Shown here: in pieces, positions 36,278 to 50,021 of the stretch | How the letters are laid out: each line of letters starts with the position of its first letter | Numbering within the stretch: the first letter of the stretch is position 1 | Translations under genes and position numbers: made by a program | The notes under the pieces: generated by a model | The model's database searches: none | What the model saw: only the letters and a program-made list of their open reading frames with translations | Told to the model about the DNA's origin: nothing | Assembly: GCF_902686445.1 (NCBI RefSeq) | Contig: NC_062232.1 | Coordinates: forward strand, 89,886,932-89,950,931 | Source of the DNA: Sciurus carolinensis | Lineage: Eukaryota; Chordata; Mammalia; Rodentia; Sciuridae | Direction of reading: 5' to 3' | DNA length: 64,000 bases

Positions 36278-36297
36278 ATGATGATGATCATCATCAT
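36278..36297. repeat. 20-bp perfect palindrome of GAT/ATC triplets
   Basis: A GAT run meets its own complement around a central GATC at 36286-36289. Confidence 0.9.
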
Positions 36298-36305
36298 AAT
36301 TGTTA

Positions 36306-36413
36306 TAAAGTACTCTATGTACTTTTGTATGATTACACAAATGGTGCAACTCTATTTCGTGTACAACCAGAGAAACGATAGTTGTACTACATTTATACTT
36401 ATCAATATAATGA
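36306..36413 (+). mobile_element. Short L1 3' end
   Basis: TGATTACACAAATGGTGCAAC, ACAACCAGAGAAACGATAG and the following sequence parallel the 3' end of the full-length L1 at 31735-31800. Confidence 0.65.
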
Positions 36414-36479
36414 AAGTATGATGTTAAGAACAACTACCAGAAGTAAACAAGTGATTACCATGCTACATGATTTAAAAGT

Positions 36480-36655
36480 CTTATCTCATTTATTTCTCTC
36501 AACAATACTGGGAGATGGGTACTATTATCATCTTATTTTACTAGTGCAAAATTTCAGACTTGGATAAGTTCAAAGGGATTAATCACTTGTGCAAGGTCTC
36601 ACGGTTAGGAAGTGGGTGAATTAGAATGGAGCTCAGGTCTAATGCTACCTTCTTA
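36480..36655 (-). repeat. MIR
   Basis: GGGAGATGGGTACTATTATC and GTGCAAGGTCTCACGGTTAG. Confidence 0.65.
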
Positions 36656-37404
36656 GTTCTTAATTATAGCAAACAGCATCTGCTGACTAGATAGCTATGC
36701 AAAAGCTCCATTTTTCTGCTCTTTTTTATTTTAAGCCCCTCAAAGGTAGTAGGGATGGATGGGAAGGCATCAGGCAGAAAGTGGATAGGATGCCAAATCT
36801 CTTGCTGAAAATTATGCCCCTCAGGACAATAGTAGCACTGTGTGATCAAGGGTGGAGGATGGTCTTCATTTTTCATTGAATGACTAATGAGATTGCCCCC
36901 ACCAATGTTTTCCCTAAACTGGGCATGCTCAGCCCCTCTGTTTATTTCAAGCAGCTCATTCCAGGCTTGTCCTTTGAAGTTTTCCCCAGTACCCTTCTCT
37001 TATCATCCAAGTGAAAGATCCTTTGGGAAGGTAAAAATCTGAAATTAAGGAAGGAGTTTTTCAAGTGGCTATCAAGCACAGCAGGTTAGAGGGTGTTTGG
37101 AAAGTGATCAGTATGTTTTTTTTTTTTCTGAAGATTCTCATCCCAAGGGTAGAGATCAAAGTCCTTGAGTCAGTGAAATTCTCTCCAAACACAGTCTAGG
37201 ATGCCTAACAAATAGAGAATCCAGAGGAAAATATGGTGGTATGGCCATTATGTTGATGAGCCTTTTATAACTCCCTAGCCTCCCAAATTTTGTACCTCTC
37301 TGTCGTCTTAAATTACTTGTTTAATCAATTTCACATTTATTGAAGACCTACTCTGAGCAAAAGCATTTTAGTGGATGTTGAATTAAGTTCATATTAAAAC
37401 ATTT

Positions 37405-37560
37405 TGTGGAAGGAAAAATAACAGAATGAGACAAACACCACTACCCTATGTACATGTATGATTACACAAATGGTGCAACTCTACTTCGTGTATAACCAGA
37501 GAAACTATAGTTGTACTCCATTTGTGTACAATAAATCAAAATTTAAAAAAAATTAAAAAA
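37405..37560 (+). mobile_element. Short L1 3' end
   Basis: It shares TGATTACACAAATGGTGC, AACCAGAGAAACTATAG and CCATTTGTGTACAATAAA with the copies at 36.3 and 31.8 kb. It ends in an A-rich tail. Confidence 0.7.
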
Positions 37561-38611
37561 CCGTAGTTTTCAGTGTAGACAGGGAAACAGACATATAGTC
37601 CAGATGATATGGCAGATGTCTGGATGGTTGGACATCGTTAGGGTTTTCTGGAACATATTGATGTATAACTTTAAATAAGGACATGAAATCTGCTGATTGA
37701 CAATAGTAGTTTCTGCATAAAACATGACATAATTGAAAAAAACCAAAGTTGGAAGATAAAGGTCATATCTATTTAATTTCTTTGGGGGAGGGACTAAGTA
37801 TTATAATTTTAAACGAATTTACCCTACCTCCTAAAGTTTTGGTCATAAGTACACCATTATCTATCAAAATTGTCTCTTCATAAATGTTACTATTTTAGGG
37901 TGAACGAAGGCTTTCATTGGACCCTCTCTGGTAAAACTCCAGTCACTCACAATTCTTTAGTACACCATACATTCATTTTACCAAATGAAATTGGCACCAA
38001 AACCTCAATTTCCATCTTAAAAGAATGAAGAAAAATGAGTTGTTTTTTAAAGTTTAAATAGAGAATGTTTACTCCTAAACAAAACCTATGCCAGCCCACC
38101 TAGGACAAAATCATTTCCCAAACTTTTAATAACTGTTATCTGTCTAGACATCACCTCATACTAAGAAAGTGGGGAAAGCTGTCAAAGGGTAAAACAATCA
38201 ACATCATCAAAGGTGAAAAATTTGGGCACAGCAGAGATAAATGAAAAATAAATAAATTGCACTTCAATATGGTGATTAATGTGCAAGACAGATAAGCTTA
38301 GAGGTGGGCCAAAGCAAGCACTAGTTAATATCTTCTTTTAAAAATCTTGCCAGTAAGTCGTAATTATATATAGGGACCATAACATTTTTTCAAGGAGCTA
38401 CCTTTCACTTGGCAAGAGGATAGTGCCTTAAAAATATAAGGAAACAACAGACTGATGATTATGATAATGTTTACCCTTTACTTTCTAGATGTCAGTTGAT
38501 AGGAAAAGGTAGGCAATTTTGTCTTCTCTGTGATATGGAAAAGAGAAGTCTGAAATATGATGACTTTAAAGTTGTATGGGGCCTTGTGTATATATCCCAC
38601 TATTATGTGGG

Positions 38612-38715
38612 AAATTGATAACAACCCTGTGAGGTTATCTCCATTTTACAAATGAAGCAACTCAGCAAGAATTGAAGAGAATTGCCTACGGCCATAGCGA
38701 CAGGTCCAAAAGTCC
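38612..38715 (-). repeat. MIR
   Basis: AACAACCCTGTGAGGTTATC and CCATTTTACAAATGAAGCAAC. Confidence 0.65.
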
Positions 38716-39880
38716 ATAGGCTTGCTACAGAATGAGTTTCCATTATTTCCACTCCCTTAAGACAGAGGAATGGGTAAGGGTATTATGTCATCTATTAATT
38801 TAATTTATCCAGAATATTCCAACATAATAGAAGGAAAAACAGAGTGTAACTTATATACTTCAAATGCTTAGAACTGCAATTATCTGAAACTTGTAAATCC
38901 AGGGTGTCTATGCATGCCAAAGTTGATGCTTAGAACATTAAGCTTTATTGCTGAAGCTGCAGGCATTTCAAGTACATCTCTTTGGTTTCATTTTACCCCC
39001 CCTAGTGCTATTTGGAGGGAGGGCTTGCTCAATGTTGAGGATAGAGGTGTGATCAAAGGGAAGAAAAGAGATTTATGGAGACTATGCAAGTGAGGCCACA
39101 GGGATGCCTATTGTGCCAGAGGCTGCATTTTCACAAAAGCACACTAGATCTTAATGAAGAGGCCCAGGAGATAAGCATTATCAGGGAAAAAGAAAAGACT
39201 CACAGGAATAACATTAGTGTTTGTTTTAATAGAAAAGCAGGAAATGTATTTTGGTATCCATCCAAAATGCCTGCTCTGTAAAAGGAGTGAGAGATGGTGT
39301 CAGTAGATTTGTGGGCTTATCTAGCTTTCTAAAAACAAGTATTGTATGTAAATATTGGCTTATTACTATTCACCATAATTATGTTAGAGGATCTGGCACA
39401 ACATTAGGACAAAGATATATAGTCTCTCAGAAATATCAGATACAGGATAGCATGGTGGTCAAAGGTTCTGTTCCTCTCACTGGAAATGTGAATAGAGACA
39501 ATTTCTCGCTGCTCAACATGGCTAAGCCTAGATTCAGGACCGCCATACATTCAGAAAGAATGAAGAAGCAGAATGAGGTTTAAGGATGCATCATCATGAT
39601 ATGCCACTTGAGGGGGTTTTCTTTCTCTGTAGATCTGTGGAGCTATCACTCCATTACACTGCTGCCCCACTGGTTTGACAAAAGCACTAACTGCCTCTGC
39701 TTCTCCTGTGACCTTCTAGAACCCAAACACCTCAGCTCCCATCTCCATGGAATGAAGGGAGAGCCCAGTTGACATGGGAAAGGTGGGTTTCTGACAGTAG
39801 TATACAATGAACCAAGTAGGTACACACCTGTTAGTTAAGCAACCAGTGCATAACAATGGCATTGTCCTGACACAGGGGAT

Positions 39881-39931
39881 GATACATTTAATTCCACGAT
39901 ACATTTAATTCCACGTTACAGTTAATTCAAC
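39881..39931. repeat. Three 17-bp tandem units
   Basis: GATACATTTAATTCCAC occurs twice exactly (39881, 39898), then a third copy with three changes (39915). Confidence 0.9.
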
Positions 39932-40373
39932 ACATTTCTGGCACAATCAAAAAGTAAGCACAGCCTGCAGTCCCAAGTAATTGATTTGGTGTATGCATGC
40001 CAAAGAATCAAAGCTGAGGGTATGACTTTCTTTTGAAAGGTCTTGTTAGTCATTACTTCACAGTCTGTATCATTTGACTCATTTATTCTTCTTTGAAGAA
40101 AGCTGAAGGTTGGTGATATTTTATTGTGGATTTTGGAAGAGTAAGTAATATATCTTGAATGTTTAGTATTCTTATTGGCATACAGAAGGATTGTTAAACC
40201 AGTTAAAGTAATTTAAGGTAAAAGGCTTTATTTGGAGGTCTCCTTGCTACAGATTCAGTACTCCTGTCTCAAACAAAATTTTTACATAAAAATGTGGAAC
40301 ACCAAAGGAAAGAACTAATGTTAAAGTCAGGTGCAAGAAGACAATAGGTTTAATCATAGCACATTTTTAAAAC

Positions 40374-40487
40374 TAAACTTTTTATGCCTTCATTTATTTT
40401 TTATTTTTATGTGGTGCTGAGAATTGAACCCAATGCCTCATATGTGCTAGATGAGTACTCTACCACTGAGTCATCACCCCAACCCCT
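40374..40487 (-). repeat. Extended ID SINE
   Basis: TTTTTATGTGGTGCTGAGAATT to CACCCCAACCCC. It is flanked by TAGCACATTTTTAAAA and a similar copy at 40488-40503. Confidence 0.75.
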
Positions 40488-42235
40488 TAGCACCTTTTTA
40501 AAAAAAGACAATAATCTGTTGAATAGAACTGAGTCAAAGGATTGTGTGGTTTACAGAGTTAATCATAATACTGGGGACCTGAGTCATTTCCAGTCTATCC
40601 AAGCTGATTCAGCTGTCATCTGTAGGATCCTGGAGGGAAAAGATAACTTGATAGGTCATCTGAAGCATCTCCATGCTTCTAGCAGCGTTTAGACAGTCTG
40701 CACTGTTTTGCTGCAAATAGGACACACTGGCCTTGCCTGAATTCTAGACACTGCAGAGAAACTAGTTTTCCAGCCTTGCACCATGGCACTGTGAAGTGCT
40801 ACAAAAACTGAAGGTAATGTAGGAGTTAAATGTCTATTTCCACTGTTTTTCAGGAACAGTGTAGGTAATATCTAGTGGTTCTCATCTGTGCAGAGCTGTT
40901 CAGAACCATCACATCCTCAAGAGACGCTAATTAAAGGTTTCATTCTCTCTCCATGTCATTTGTTACAAAGTGTATGGGTTGAGGGTTAAGTCCATGGCCA
41001 CTGCACAGAGCAAAGGGAAATTCATACCGACATGGAAAATGCAGTGTATGACGATTTTTAATGGGGATCTCTAATCAAACTTCTCAGAGTTATGCTCAGT
41101 AGTCAGTGACTAATAGGTTGAGGAGGAAAAGATTATATTCAATCTGCCTGTTAACTACAAGACTTTAATCAATTTCAGTGGAAAATGCTCTGAGGCAGAA
41201 AGAAATATAATAGGACAGTGATCTAATCTCCCAGAAAGCTTGATGCCATTTTCTATTTTCTCTCTCCAGTGGGGAAGATGTTAATGCTGAGACTATTCCT
41301 AAGTGTATTCTACATCAGTACTGAGGAAGAAGATGGTCATTTGGCTCAAAGGCCCACATGTCTTTGCTATGAATTGTTGAAACTTGAATTTCCTTGTTTG
41401 AAACTTGTTTGTAGTACATCACACCAGAACATCTGGAGGGGTTTGTTGGGGGTTATGCAAGTCTATGGACTCAAGTGTCTTGCTCTTCTCAACAAGACAG
41501 GCAGTAGATTTCCACTCCCAGCATTCAGCAGCACTGCTGAAAACAAAATAAGTCTTTGAACCAGCTTTGGACCATGGGTCACCAGTTTGTAACCTGTAGT
41601 CTAGACTACAATTATTAGAGGATTTCAGAGAAGAGGAAGATTAATGGAAGAAGGCCAGAACAGTCGTTGCATGCTTTGTGGAGGTAGCACAATTTGAATG
41701 GACCTTGGCAGATGAGTAGGATTTTTCGCCTCTCCAACTAATTCCTTTCATGTAAACATATATTTAAAAGGTCAACAAGCATCACCCCACACATATCCAC
41801 TATATGCGTCTCTAAGCACATATTTATAAATGGTCCCATCAATTTACAATCAGGGAAAACATACCCCTTTCTCATTTGTAGGATTTATGAAAGAATGAAG
41901 GAGGCTGGCAAAGCTTGTTTTCATGTTATTAACTACAGTTTCATTTTCTCCAAGAAAACTTTCCTTTCCCTCAACCATCCAACTGATTAGTTTAGGATTT
42001 AATGCTTGTACCATTTATTTGGTTCACAGAGGAGCCTTACAATAAAATAGTAGATCTTTTGTTAGATGGGATATATCAGGGCCATAGGACATATAGAACA
42101 GGCAATGCGGAATTGTGGGAAAACCAACTGATTCAACTTGATTACAACTCTATAAATGGTTTCTCTACCTACTGGCTAGGTCAACACTTGTCATTAAGCT
42201 TCAGTCCCTTTCATCTAAAAAATGGTTCTGACAGG
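40488..42235. other. Intronic stretch, nothing recognised
   Basis: No repeat family or coding domain is apparent. Confidence 0.5.
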
Positions 42236-42312
42236 ACTGGGATGTAGCTCAGGGGTAGAGCATTTGTCTAGCATGTGCAAGACCCTGGGTTCAAGTTCCA
42301 ACACTGCAAAAG
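42236..42312 (+). repeat. ID SINE
   Basis: GACTGGGATGTAGCTCAGGG through GACCCTGGGTTCAAGTTCC. Confidence 0.85.
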
Positions 42313-42872
42313 AGTGGAATGCATAATAATCCCTATGTATATAACTGGTAAATAGTTCAAATCAGGTAACACGTGAATATTCTAAACACAAGTGTAAAGG
42401 TATTATTTTATTATTCTTTTTAGTCTGTGAGTATGGGTTAAATTCACTCTAGAAGAACAATCTCCTTTCAAGTTGCAAAAAGCAACTCTCATTATTCATT
42501 ATTATTTATTTCTCCTAGTAGTCTTTAATGACAAGAATTTCCAAGTTTGGGGATATATATTGGACATAAGACTTAAACAAAGGAGATCTGACTATGTTGT
42601 TGAGGTTCCACCTGAGAAACAACAGTGAAGAACAAAGAGGCTAAGGGAATAAGCATAAGGGAAGACAAAGTCACCAGTAATGCTGAAATGAAAGACAGAT
42701 GTTCACCTAGGGGAATTAATGACAAAATACCTGCCATACGACTTAAGCCCACAGATTTTCAGTCATCATTGAAATGTAAGTAAATGTTTGGTTTGGGTAT
42801 TTTTCTAGCAACCACTTATACATCCTTTCCCATTCTTCCTTTCTGCCTGTCCTTAATCCTACTGATAAAGTA

Positions 42873-43082
42873 GTGAAATGTAATGGTTAAAAACAAGACA
42901 TTTCAACTGAGCCTAGTGTTAGTTTAAATCTCACTTCTGCCACTTGCTTATCTTATGACCCTCAGCAAGTTATTTAACTTTTCTGAGTCTTGGGTTTTTC
43001 ATGTGTAAAATGGGGTAATAATAGCATTTATGGCAGAGGCTGGCACACAGCTTATTATGCCCAGTAAGTATTCATTATCATT
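42873..43082 (+). repeat. MIR, nearly complete
   Basis: GTAATGGTTAAAAACAAGAC, CTGCCACTTGCTTATCTTATG, AAGTTATTTAACTTTTCTGAG and GTAAAATGGGGTAATAATAG follow MIR end to end. Confidence 0.75.
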
Positions 43083-43519
43083 GTTAAAGAAGATAATAAA
43101 CAATTTGTTAAAACCCTCCATTACAAGTCTCCCCAGTAGTGATTCATACACCAAAATTGTTCTTCACCTCTTTCAAAATTACCCTGTCAAATTTTCATCA
43201 CAGACAACCCCCCAAAAAAGGAACAATTTTGTGGTCATGTAGAAATTACTTGTACTTTCCAGTGATATATATAATTTGGGATAATGTCTAGGAGTATCAG
43301 TGGTCAAAGAAATGGATCTTTTTAAACAATGTGTGATAAATGGCAGAGAAAACATTTGCTTTTGGTGACTTTCTTTAGTAGGGATTTCCTAGGAAGATTT
43401 AGAGATTACACAGCTTAATGAATAACTACATACTCATACCAATGGCAAGCCTTACTTAAATATTATTTTCCTGGCTCTTCACCCATTTAAATATAAAATC
43501 TAACAAGCCAGGTCAACAG

Positions 43520-43640
43520 GCATTTATTAAGTGCTTATTGTATGCCTACTATCATGTGGGATATAGGACAAAATAAATGATGATTTAGTTTCTATTGCCC
43601 TATTAAGTGGGAGAAAAAGCTGACTGTACTCTAAAAGAGA
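43520..43640 (-). repeat. L2 3' end
   Basis: GGCATTTATTAAGTGCTTATTG and TATGCCTACTATCATGTGGG. Confidence 0.5.
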
Positions 43641-43694
43641 TATTATGATTCAACATAACAGTGGCAGAAGATGTAAAGACACGTACCTTGATTA

Positions 43695-43840
43695 ATTAAG
43701 AGATATCTGAACCTCTATTTTCTCATCTATAATTAGCACAATAATATATCTTCCTTTCTGATTTCATAGGGTTCCTGACAGGATCAAATGAGATAGTACA
43801 TATAAAAAAAGTTGTTACTGCACACAAATATTAGATGCTG
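43695..43840 (+). repeat. MIR
   Basis: AACCTCTATTTTCTCATCTA and GGGTTCCTGACAGGATCAAATG. Confidence 0.55.
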
Positions 43841-44689
43841 ATAAAGTAATCATACTGTAATATGAGAATTAGTATTAAAGCAGCAGCAATTCATTACAAG
43901 ATGGAAATGGAGAAATTGCCCATAAAAATGCAACTAGAGGAATTCTGGGGGCTTCCACCAAAGCACACTGTCTGATACCAACAGCACCTCAAACATACAG
44001 GAAGAAAAAACTTACTACTTTGCTTTCCTGCGGTTGTTGCGAGGATGAAATGAAAAACATAAATCACGTTCATAGCCTGATGTCTGACACACTGTACTGT
44101 CATCATTGTTTGCTGTTATAATTATATTGCTATTAGTAGTAATTATTAATCTACATAGTAATGGAGTGAGAAATGGAAGCCCTAGTAAGTTTTCATTCTG
44201 AAATCCACTTAGAAGTCTCCAAATGCCACTGAATAATCTGCATCAATAGATTGGACCCCTCCCCCACTTACCAAATTAATGTTCCATGTAATGTAGGTAT
44301 AAATTTTTTAAAATGTTCAGCTCTGCATAACATAAAAGGAGTAAAACCTTGTTGTCAAATTCAGTCCTTATTAGTGGAGACAAACACCAAGAGAATATTA
44401 TTTTACTCACAATATTAAAACTCAGTATAGCATCCTACTTAGATTTTGAAACAAGCTTCTATGCTATATATGTAGAGTAGTAAATGACTTCAAAAATATT
44501 CTTCTAACAGACCTACAAAATATGCCATATGGACCTATTTGAAGAATACTGACACAGAAAGCTAAATTTTATTTTATAAAAATGTCTTTTGATAATGATT
44601 TGATAATGAATTTTATTTTTTATTTTATTTTTTGGATTGCTACTTTAAAAGTCACATACTAGTGAAAGAATTTATGTTAATCACAGCTT

Positions 44690-45078
44690 TCCTTTACTGT
44701 ATCAAAAATATCAGAGACAAACAGCTTAAAGAGAAAAAGGATTATTTTGGCTCACAGTTTGGGAGGTTTCAGTTCATGGTAGGTAGGTTGACTCCATTGC
44801 TTTAGAGGCTGTGGTAAAGCAATATATCGTGGCAGAGAAACACATGGTAGAGCAGGCTGCTCACCCCATGGTACCACAGAACCAGAGAGAGAGATGGGGG
44901 TGGGAAGAGACCAAGGTTCCATAATCTCATTCAAGGACATGTCCCTGGTGACCTAAGATTTCACACAATGCTCTAACTCTTAAAGGTTCCACCAGCTCCC
45001 AATAGCACTGAGCTTGGGACTAAACCTTGACCACATGGGCCTTTGGGGGACATTCCAGATCCAAATTATAGCAGGATG
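44690..45078 (+). mobile_element. MaLR LTR (ORR1-like)
   Basis: It opens with a diverged start, then GGCTCACAGTTTGGGAGG, CATGGTAGAGCAGGCTGCTC, CTCTAACTCTTAAAGGTTCC and GGGGGACATTCCAGATCCAAA. These parallel the LTR at 31988-32370. It is flanked by unique AT-rich DNA. Confidence 0.6.
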
Positions 45079-46769
45079 CAGCATATGTTTAAGAGTAAAC
45101 ATTTAAAAGAATTATTAAGAGTTTGATATTACAACAATGTTCTTTAAACGTAAGAACTTATGGATCCCCAAGAACACATTTGCTGACACTCAAACGTAAG
45201 ACTCTAGTAATGGGAAGCAATGGTTCTTTTCTAGCTTTTAACTAACTTGATATAACAAAAACACGCTAATAGAAGGATGTTGGCTCCCTTGCCTCTAGGA
45301 ATGATTTAATAAATTAGTTGATAACATCTGTGGCTGAGGTATTCTAGTGGCAACAATATTTTGCAGACTATTTTCAAGTACTTTGAATAACTTCTCTTTT
45401 CTTATATAAAAGCCTAATATTTACATCTATGGTTACTGTAGAAAGTGAAAAGGCATCAAAATGTAATTCACAGTCATGAACTGCTAATGTTTATGAAAAT
45501 CTTCACAAAGGTCTCATAGCAGATAGGCCACGAGTTGAAAATAGTTGAAGATTGGTGATAGGAACATGAAATTACATTATAGTGTTCTCTCTGCTTTGTT
45601 TACATATGGGATTTTCCATGAGGGAAAAAAAAACTGTCCTGGTTTCTAAATGACTACAATAAAGGACTATATGAGAAAAAAATTTAAAGTATATGTTACC
45701 ACCACAGATATAAGAAAAACTGTTTCAACTCTGCACCAATGGCACGTGTCCTCAGATATTTAGCCTTGTGATTCTACATATGATAAAAACCCTGCTTTAA
45801 TGTCAGAAGAGTAATAAATATCTCCTGATGCCAGAGGACCAACTATAGGAAAAATTGAAATTATCATTCTGATGGCTTCTCTGTGGCATTCTTTGAAAAG
45901 GTTCTTTCTTCCAAATCTACAAATTACATTATTTAATCTTTATAAATATTCGATGGTGAATTCTTCTATGACAGCCTGGGCAGAGAGAGGCTTGTGGTAC
46001 AAACCAGTATTCCTTATCTGAAATGATTGGAACCAGAAGTTTTTCAAGTTTGGGATTTTTTTCAGATCTTAGAACATTTGCATATACATAATGAGATGTC
46101 TTGGGATGGGACACAATGTAAACAAAATTCACTTGGTTTCATATATACCTTATACATGTAAACTGAAGGTAATTTTATACATGTTTAACAATTTTGTACA
46201 TGAAACTAAGTTTCATAGTTTGGAATTTTTTTTCTTGTGGGTTCACGTGGCAGTCAAAAAGTTTTGGATTATAGAGCATTCTGGTTGTATTTTTGGATTA
46301 GGGATGCTAAAACTACCTTGCAGATACTCTTGACTACCTATGTCAGATGTGCCATAGAAACTCTGTGCCTTTGTATTAGGACCTGTCTTTATATTAGAGG
46401 TATTTCCTTTATCATCTATTATTTTTAGTAGAAATGAAACTGCAATAATACCATGCATATATAATGCCTTATTCTAGATTGAAACATAGCATGGGTGGTG
46501 AAAATTTTTATTTATTTGAGCCTTACAGATAGGATCATGTCACTGATTCATTCAGGGCCAGTTTTTTTTTTTTATTTGCTTCAAGAAGGAATACATGCTT
46601 GTTGGCATAAGAATCCCAGGAATCTGATTTTATGACATGGAATTCATCAAAATACTCAAAAGGAGACAGTTAAATGGAAAATCTTTCTCTTCAAGATTAA
46701 AGACAAGATTCTGTTGTTACCAGTTGTCTCTGGGAGTAAATTACACTGCTGTCAGTTATACGACTTTCT
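45079..46769. other. Intronic stretch, nothing recognised
   Basis: AT-rich, no family identified. Confidence 0.5.
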
Positions 46770-46890
46770 TTACAGTAGGATCTGGCAATAACAAGAAGAC
46801 AGACTATGAGTCAGAGATCCTGAGTTCAAGTTCAGGCTCCTCTAATATTTTACCAATTAGTTACATACCTCTGGGCAAATTGTTTAATCC
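46770..46890 (+). repeat. MIR
   Basis: GATCCTGAGTTCAAGTTCAGG and CCTCTGGGCAAATTGTTTAA. Confidence 0.55.
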
Positions 46891-47261
46891 CATCTTTATG
46901 ACCAGAGGATTACAGAATTACTGATATTCTGTTGCCATAACAGTAAACATCAGGAGGTGAGGGAGAGTTAAAAAGGAGGGCATTTTATTAAAAACAAAAG
47001 TATTCTAAGGTAGTATATCTGTATATCACTGTAGAATACAACTACCGGAACACTAAAGGGGTAGAAGGAATCCAAATCAAGGGGAAAAAACATCTTGCAT
47101 TAAACGACACAATGGCAGCATGCACAAAAACTACCAAACTGAAAAAAAAAGTTGCTTGGATTCTGCAGAAGCAAGGAAACAAGTATGGTTGAAACTAAAA
47201 GAAAATGACTTAAGGTATTTCAGAGAAAAGGACGAGAATAGAGTGACCAACAATGTTTTCA

Positions 47262-47436
47262 TTTGTTTTTTGTGGGTACTGGAGATTAAACCTGGGAGTG
47301 TTCTTCCACTGAGCAACATCTCCAGCCCTTTACATTTATTTTTTTTATCTTAAGACAGAGTCTTGCTAATTTGCTAAGGCTGGATTCTGCCTCGTGAACA
47401 GCTGGGATTATAAACCTGTACCACCATGACCAGCTC
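47262..47436 (-). repeat. B1-dID SINE, diverged
   Basis: GTGGGTACTGGAGATTAAACC to CCTGTACCACCATGACCAGC, with internal deletions. Confidence 0.8.
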
Positions 47437-47439
47437 TCC

Positions 47440-47880
47440 TGCTATCTATCTACAGGGTGCATTTAGTAAGAGCGTGAGAGGGGCATTAGTACTGCTCACT
47501 GAATATTTCCAGTTCTCTACCTTCAAGACATATGACAGGACTGCAATTCTTTTCTCCCAAATGGCTCCTGATAGAGGCTGACCAATAGTACATGAGAAAA
47601 TGTGACATGTGTCCCATCCAGACATAAGATTTAATTTGTAATGCAATGCAAGACCTCCAGAGCTCGCTTTCCTTCTGCCATGACAATAAGCAATGTTTCA
47701 GAAGGTGGCTGCTCCATCTGGGTCTTAGATTGAGGACCACACAATGTCCTCCAGGTGACCTATGATGGTCATGTTGTATAAACAAGAAATAATCCTTGGC
47801 TATTTTAAGCCATTGAGATGCGGGGAGTAGTTTACTATGGCAGCATAATGTACCGTATCCCAAAGAATGAATGGCAGTTA
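47440..47880 (+). mobile_element. Possible diverged LTR
   Basis: The end (TTTTAAGCCATTGAGATGCG followed by TTTACTATGGCAGCATAAT) resembles the tail of ERVL/MaLR LTRs. The rest is too diverged to name. The 135-codon minus-strand ORF across it has no recognisable domain. Confidence 0.35.
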
Positions 47881-48629
47881 TCAAGTCTAGCAATCTATCT
47901 AACAGAGGGCAATAATAGCTTGGCTTTTTTCTCCAGGCAGATAAGCCTCAATAAGGGCCTTGTTAGTTCTCAGAGGCTTGTGCTTTAAAATATTAAGTTC
48001 TATTAGGAATATGAACAGGAGTAGTATGTCACTGTTACTGGCAGCTAATAGTGGACATGAAAAATATAAAGGACAGCTCAGGACAGGGGAGGCTCAGGGG
48101 ATTGGTAACTGGATATAAATCCTTTCTCTCATTCTGTTCCAAGTAAATAGTGACTGAAAGTCATATGGTTCTTCAACGGTCCACCCAGAATTACTGGCCC
48201 AAGTCCAGCTTGAAGCAGGTGTCCTTCATAATAAAATTGGCACCTTCATTTGTCATTCTATTTTATAGCAGATTGGGCAGGAAGCTGAATAAACAAGAAA
48301 GGGAGAACTACATTTTATCATCTGAGGCACAGAAAGGTGTCTAGGCTGAGAATACTGTTAAAAAATTGGGGTAATAAGAAAAACATATATGTATATAATG
48401 TAAAGCTAACTAATTTCTTAACTAAATTATTTTCTCCAAAATACTCAAAAACTACTCAGAGCTTCTAATAGGCATAATGCTACAAATAAGACTAATAAAT
48501 AACATTGCAGGAAGTTGAGGCAGTAAGTGCTGGCTCTCTTCCTGGCATGACTTCTGTCCACTAGCAACATCTTAAATAGGGGAATGGAAAATGATAAATT
48601 GTACCACAATGACATAAGAATTATTTGCC

Positions 48630-48740
48630 AATAACAGCTACAATTTGTTGAGTACTTTAGGATCCTTATAGCTAATCCTCAAACCTTATGAGTTGGGTGT
48701 TCTATTTTCTCAATAAAGAGACTGAGCAATATCAAGAGAG
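48630..48740 (-). repeat. MIR
   Basis: AGCTAATCCTCAAACCTTATG and AAAGAGACTGAGCAA. Confidence 0.5.
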
Positions 48741-49174
48741 TGCAGAACCAAGCAAAGGGAGACAGTCTAGAGGACAAATGTCCCAAGAGTAAGATTCTGC
48801 AGATAGTTCAATGAGGATAAAGACTGGCAAGAAGCAATTGAATTTGGTGATTAGCCTTTAAGAATTCATCTCAGTGAACTGTCTCAAAAGGAAACCAGAA
48901 TACAAAGAACTAAATAATAAATGATTGGCAGAAAAGTATATATACTAACTGTAGACTTCTTTTTCATGAAATCTGGTATTTCACACTCAGCTTACCTTTA
49001 TCCATGTAAATCTCATCAAAGGTATGCATGCAGTCTTCCCCCAAAAGAATGCACACACACATCAGATTTTACAGACAATTTCAGGGTGCTCACAGACCTA
49101 CCTGAAATCCAGCTTAGGAATGAAAGATATACACCAAAATGAAGATGGAGAAGGTGAGACTGTGGGAGTGGTAC

Positions 49175-49310
49175 ACAAGTGATTTCAAATGCATGTGTAG
49201 TATTTTATTTAAGCTGGTGATAGTCATATACTTGTTCATTATGTATTTTATATAATTTTATGTATTATCATTTTGTTGTTTTGAATATTTCATAATTAAC
49301 TTTTTCAAAC
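49175..49310 (+). mobile_element. Old L1 3' end
   Basis: Sequence around GTCATATACTTGTTCATTAT and GAATATTTCATAATTAAC resembles an L1 3' end. Confidence 0.4.
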
Positions 49311-50021
49311 AGAAAAATGGCTATATAACAGAATATATTTGTTTACAGGAAATACATATAGAAGTAGTTGAGAATGATATGACATAATGTTTGAAACTTA
49401 TTTTCCAATGGTTAAAGAAAAAAATGTCATTTAAATTGTTTGCCAATTTGTTTTCTTTTCAAGTATAGTACAAACAAGAAACCTTAATGGGCACATACTA
49501 TCACAGGTATACAGGGAAGGTATAACCAAAATCATAGAGAAATGTGCACATAGAAATGCATAGTGAGATCCTCCAAAATACAAATAGAAGCTGCCATCGA
49601 TTTGACTCTAAAGCACAAAGTTTTATGTCAAAATTCTCTTCCTCACTTACTTACACTCTGACTGAGTAGGAATAATCAAAAGACCTAGAAGTATCAATGT
49701 CTCTCAGCACCTCTGGCTATCATAGCCACTGAAGAAATTGGGAGCCTCCAGCTTCTCTCATTCAAGGATGGAGAGTTCAGGTTGAGGGCTCAAAACAGAT
49801 GCCAGATATCAAAACAGGGGTAAGCTACAGATTTCTCCTAGTATTACCACTGTGCTTTCAAATCTTTCCATAGTCTTAGGGCAGAGTGCAGTAGGGCAAA
49901 ATCTGACAGGAGGAAGAAATAGAAGAATCTGGAAATTAAAGGGTTAGAGCTGCAAGCTTCTTGACACAGAATATACTATTGTTCTCATTACTCCATTAAC
50001 ACTTAAAACTCAGAAAATGAG

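Larger units (their letters stand above)
37561..40373. other. Intronic stretch, largely unique
   Basis: Contains one MIR and the 17-bp tandem units, listed separately. Small frames at 39075-39583 show no domain. Confidence 0.5.

Noticed and set aside
47486..47893. 135-codon minus-strand ORF
   Set aside because: It overlaps a probable diverged LTR, and composition and content look like chance.
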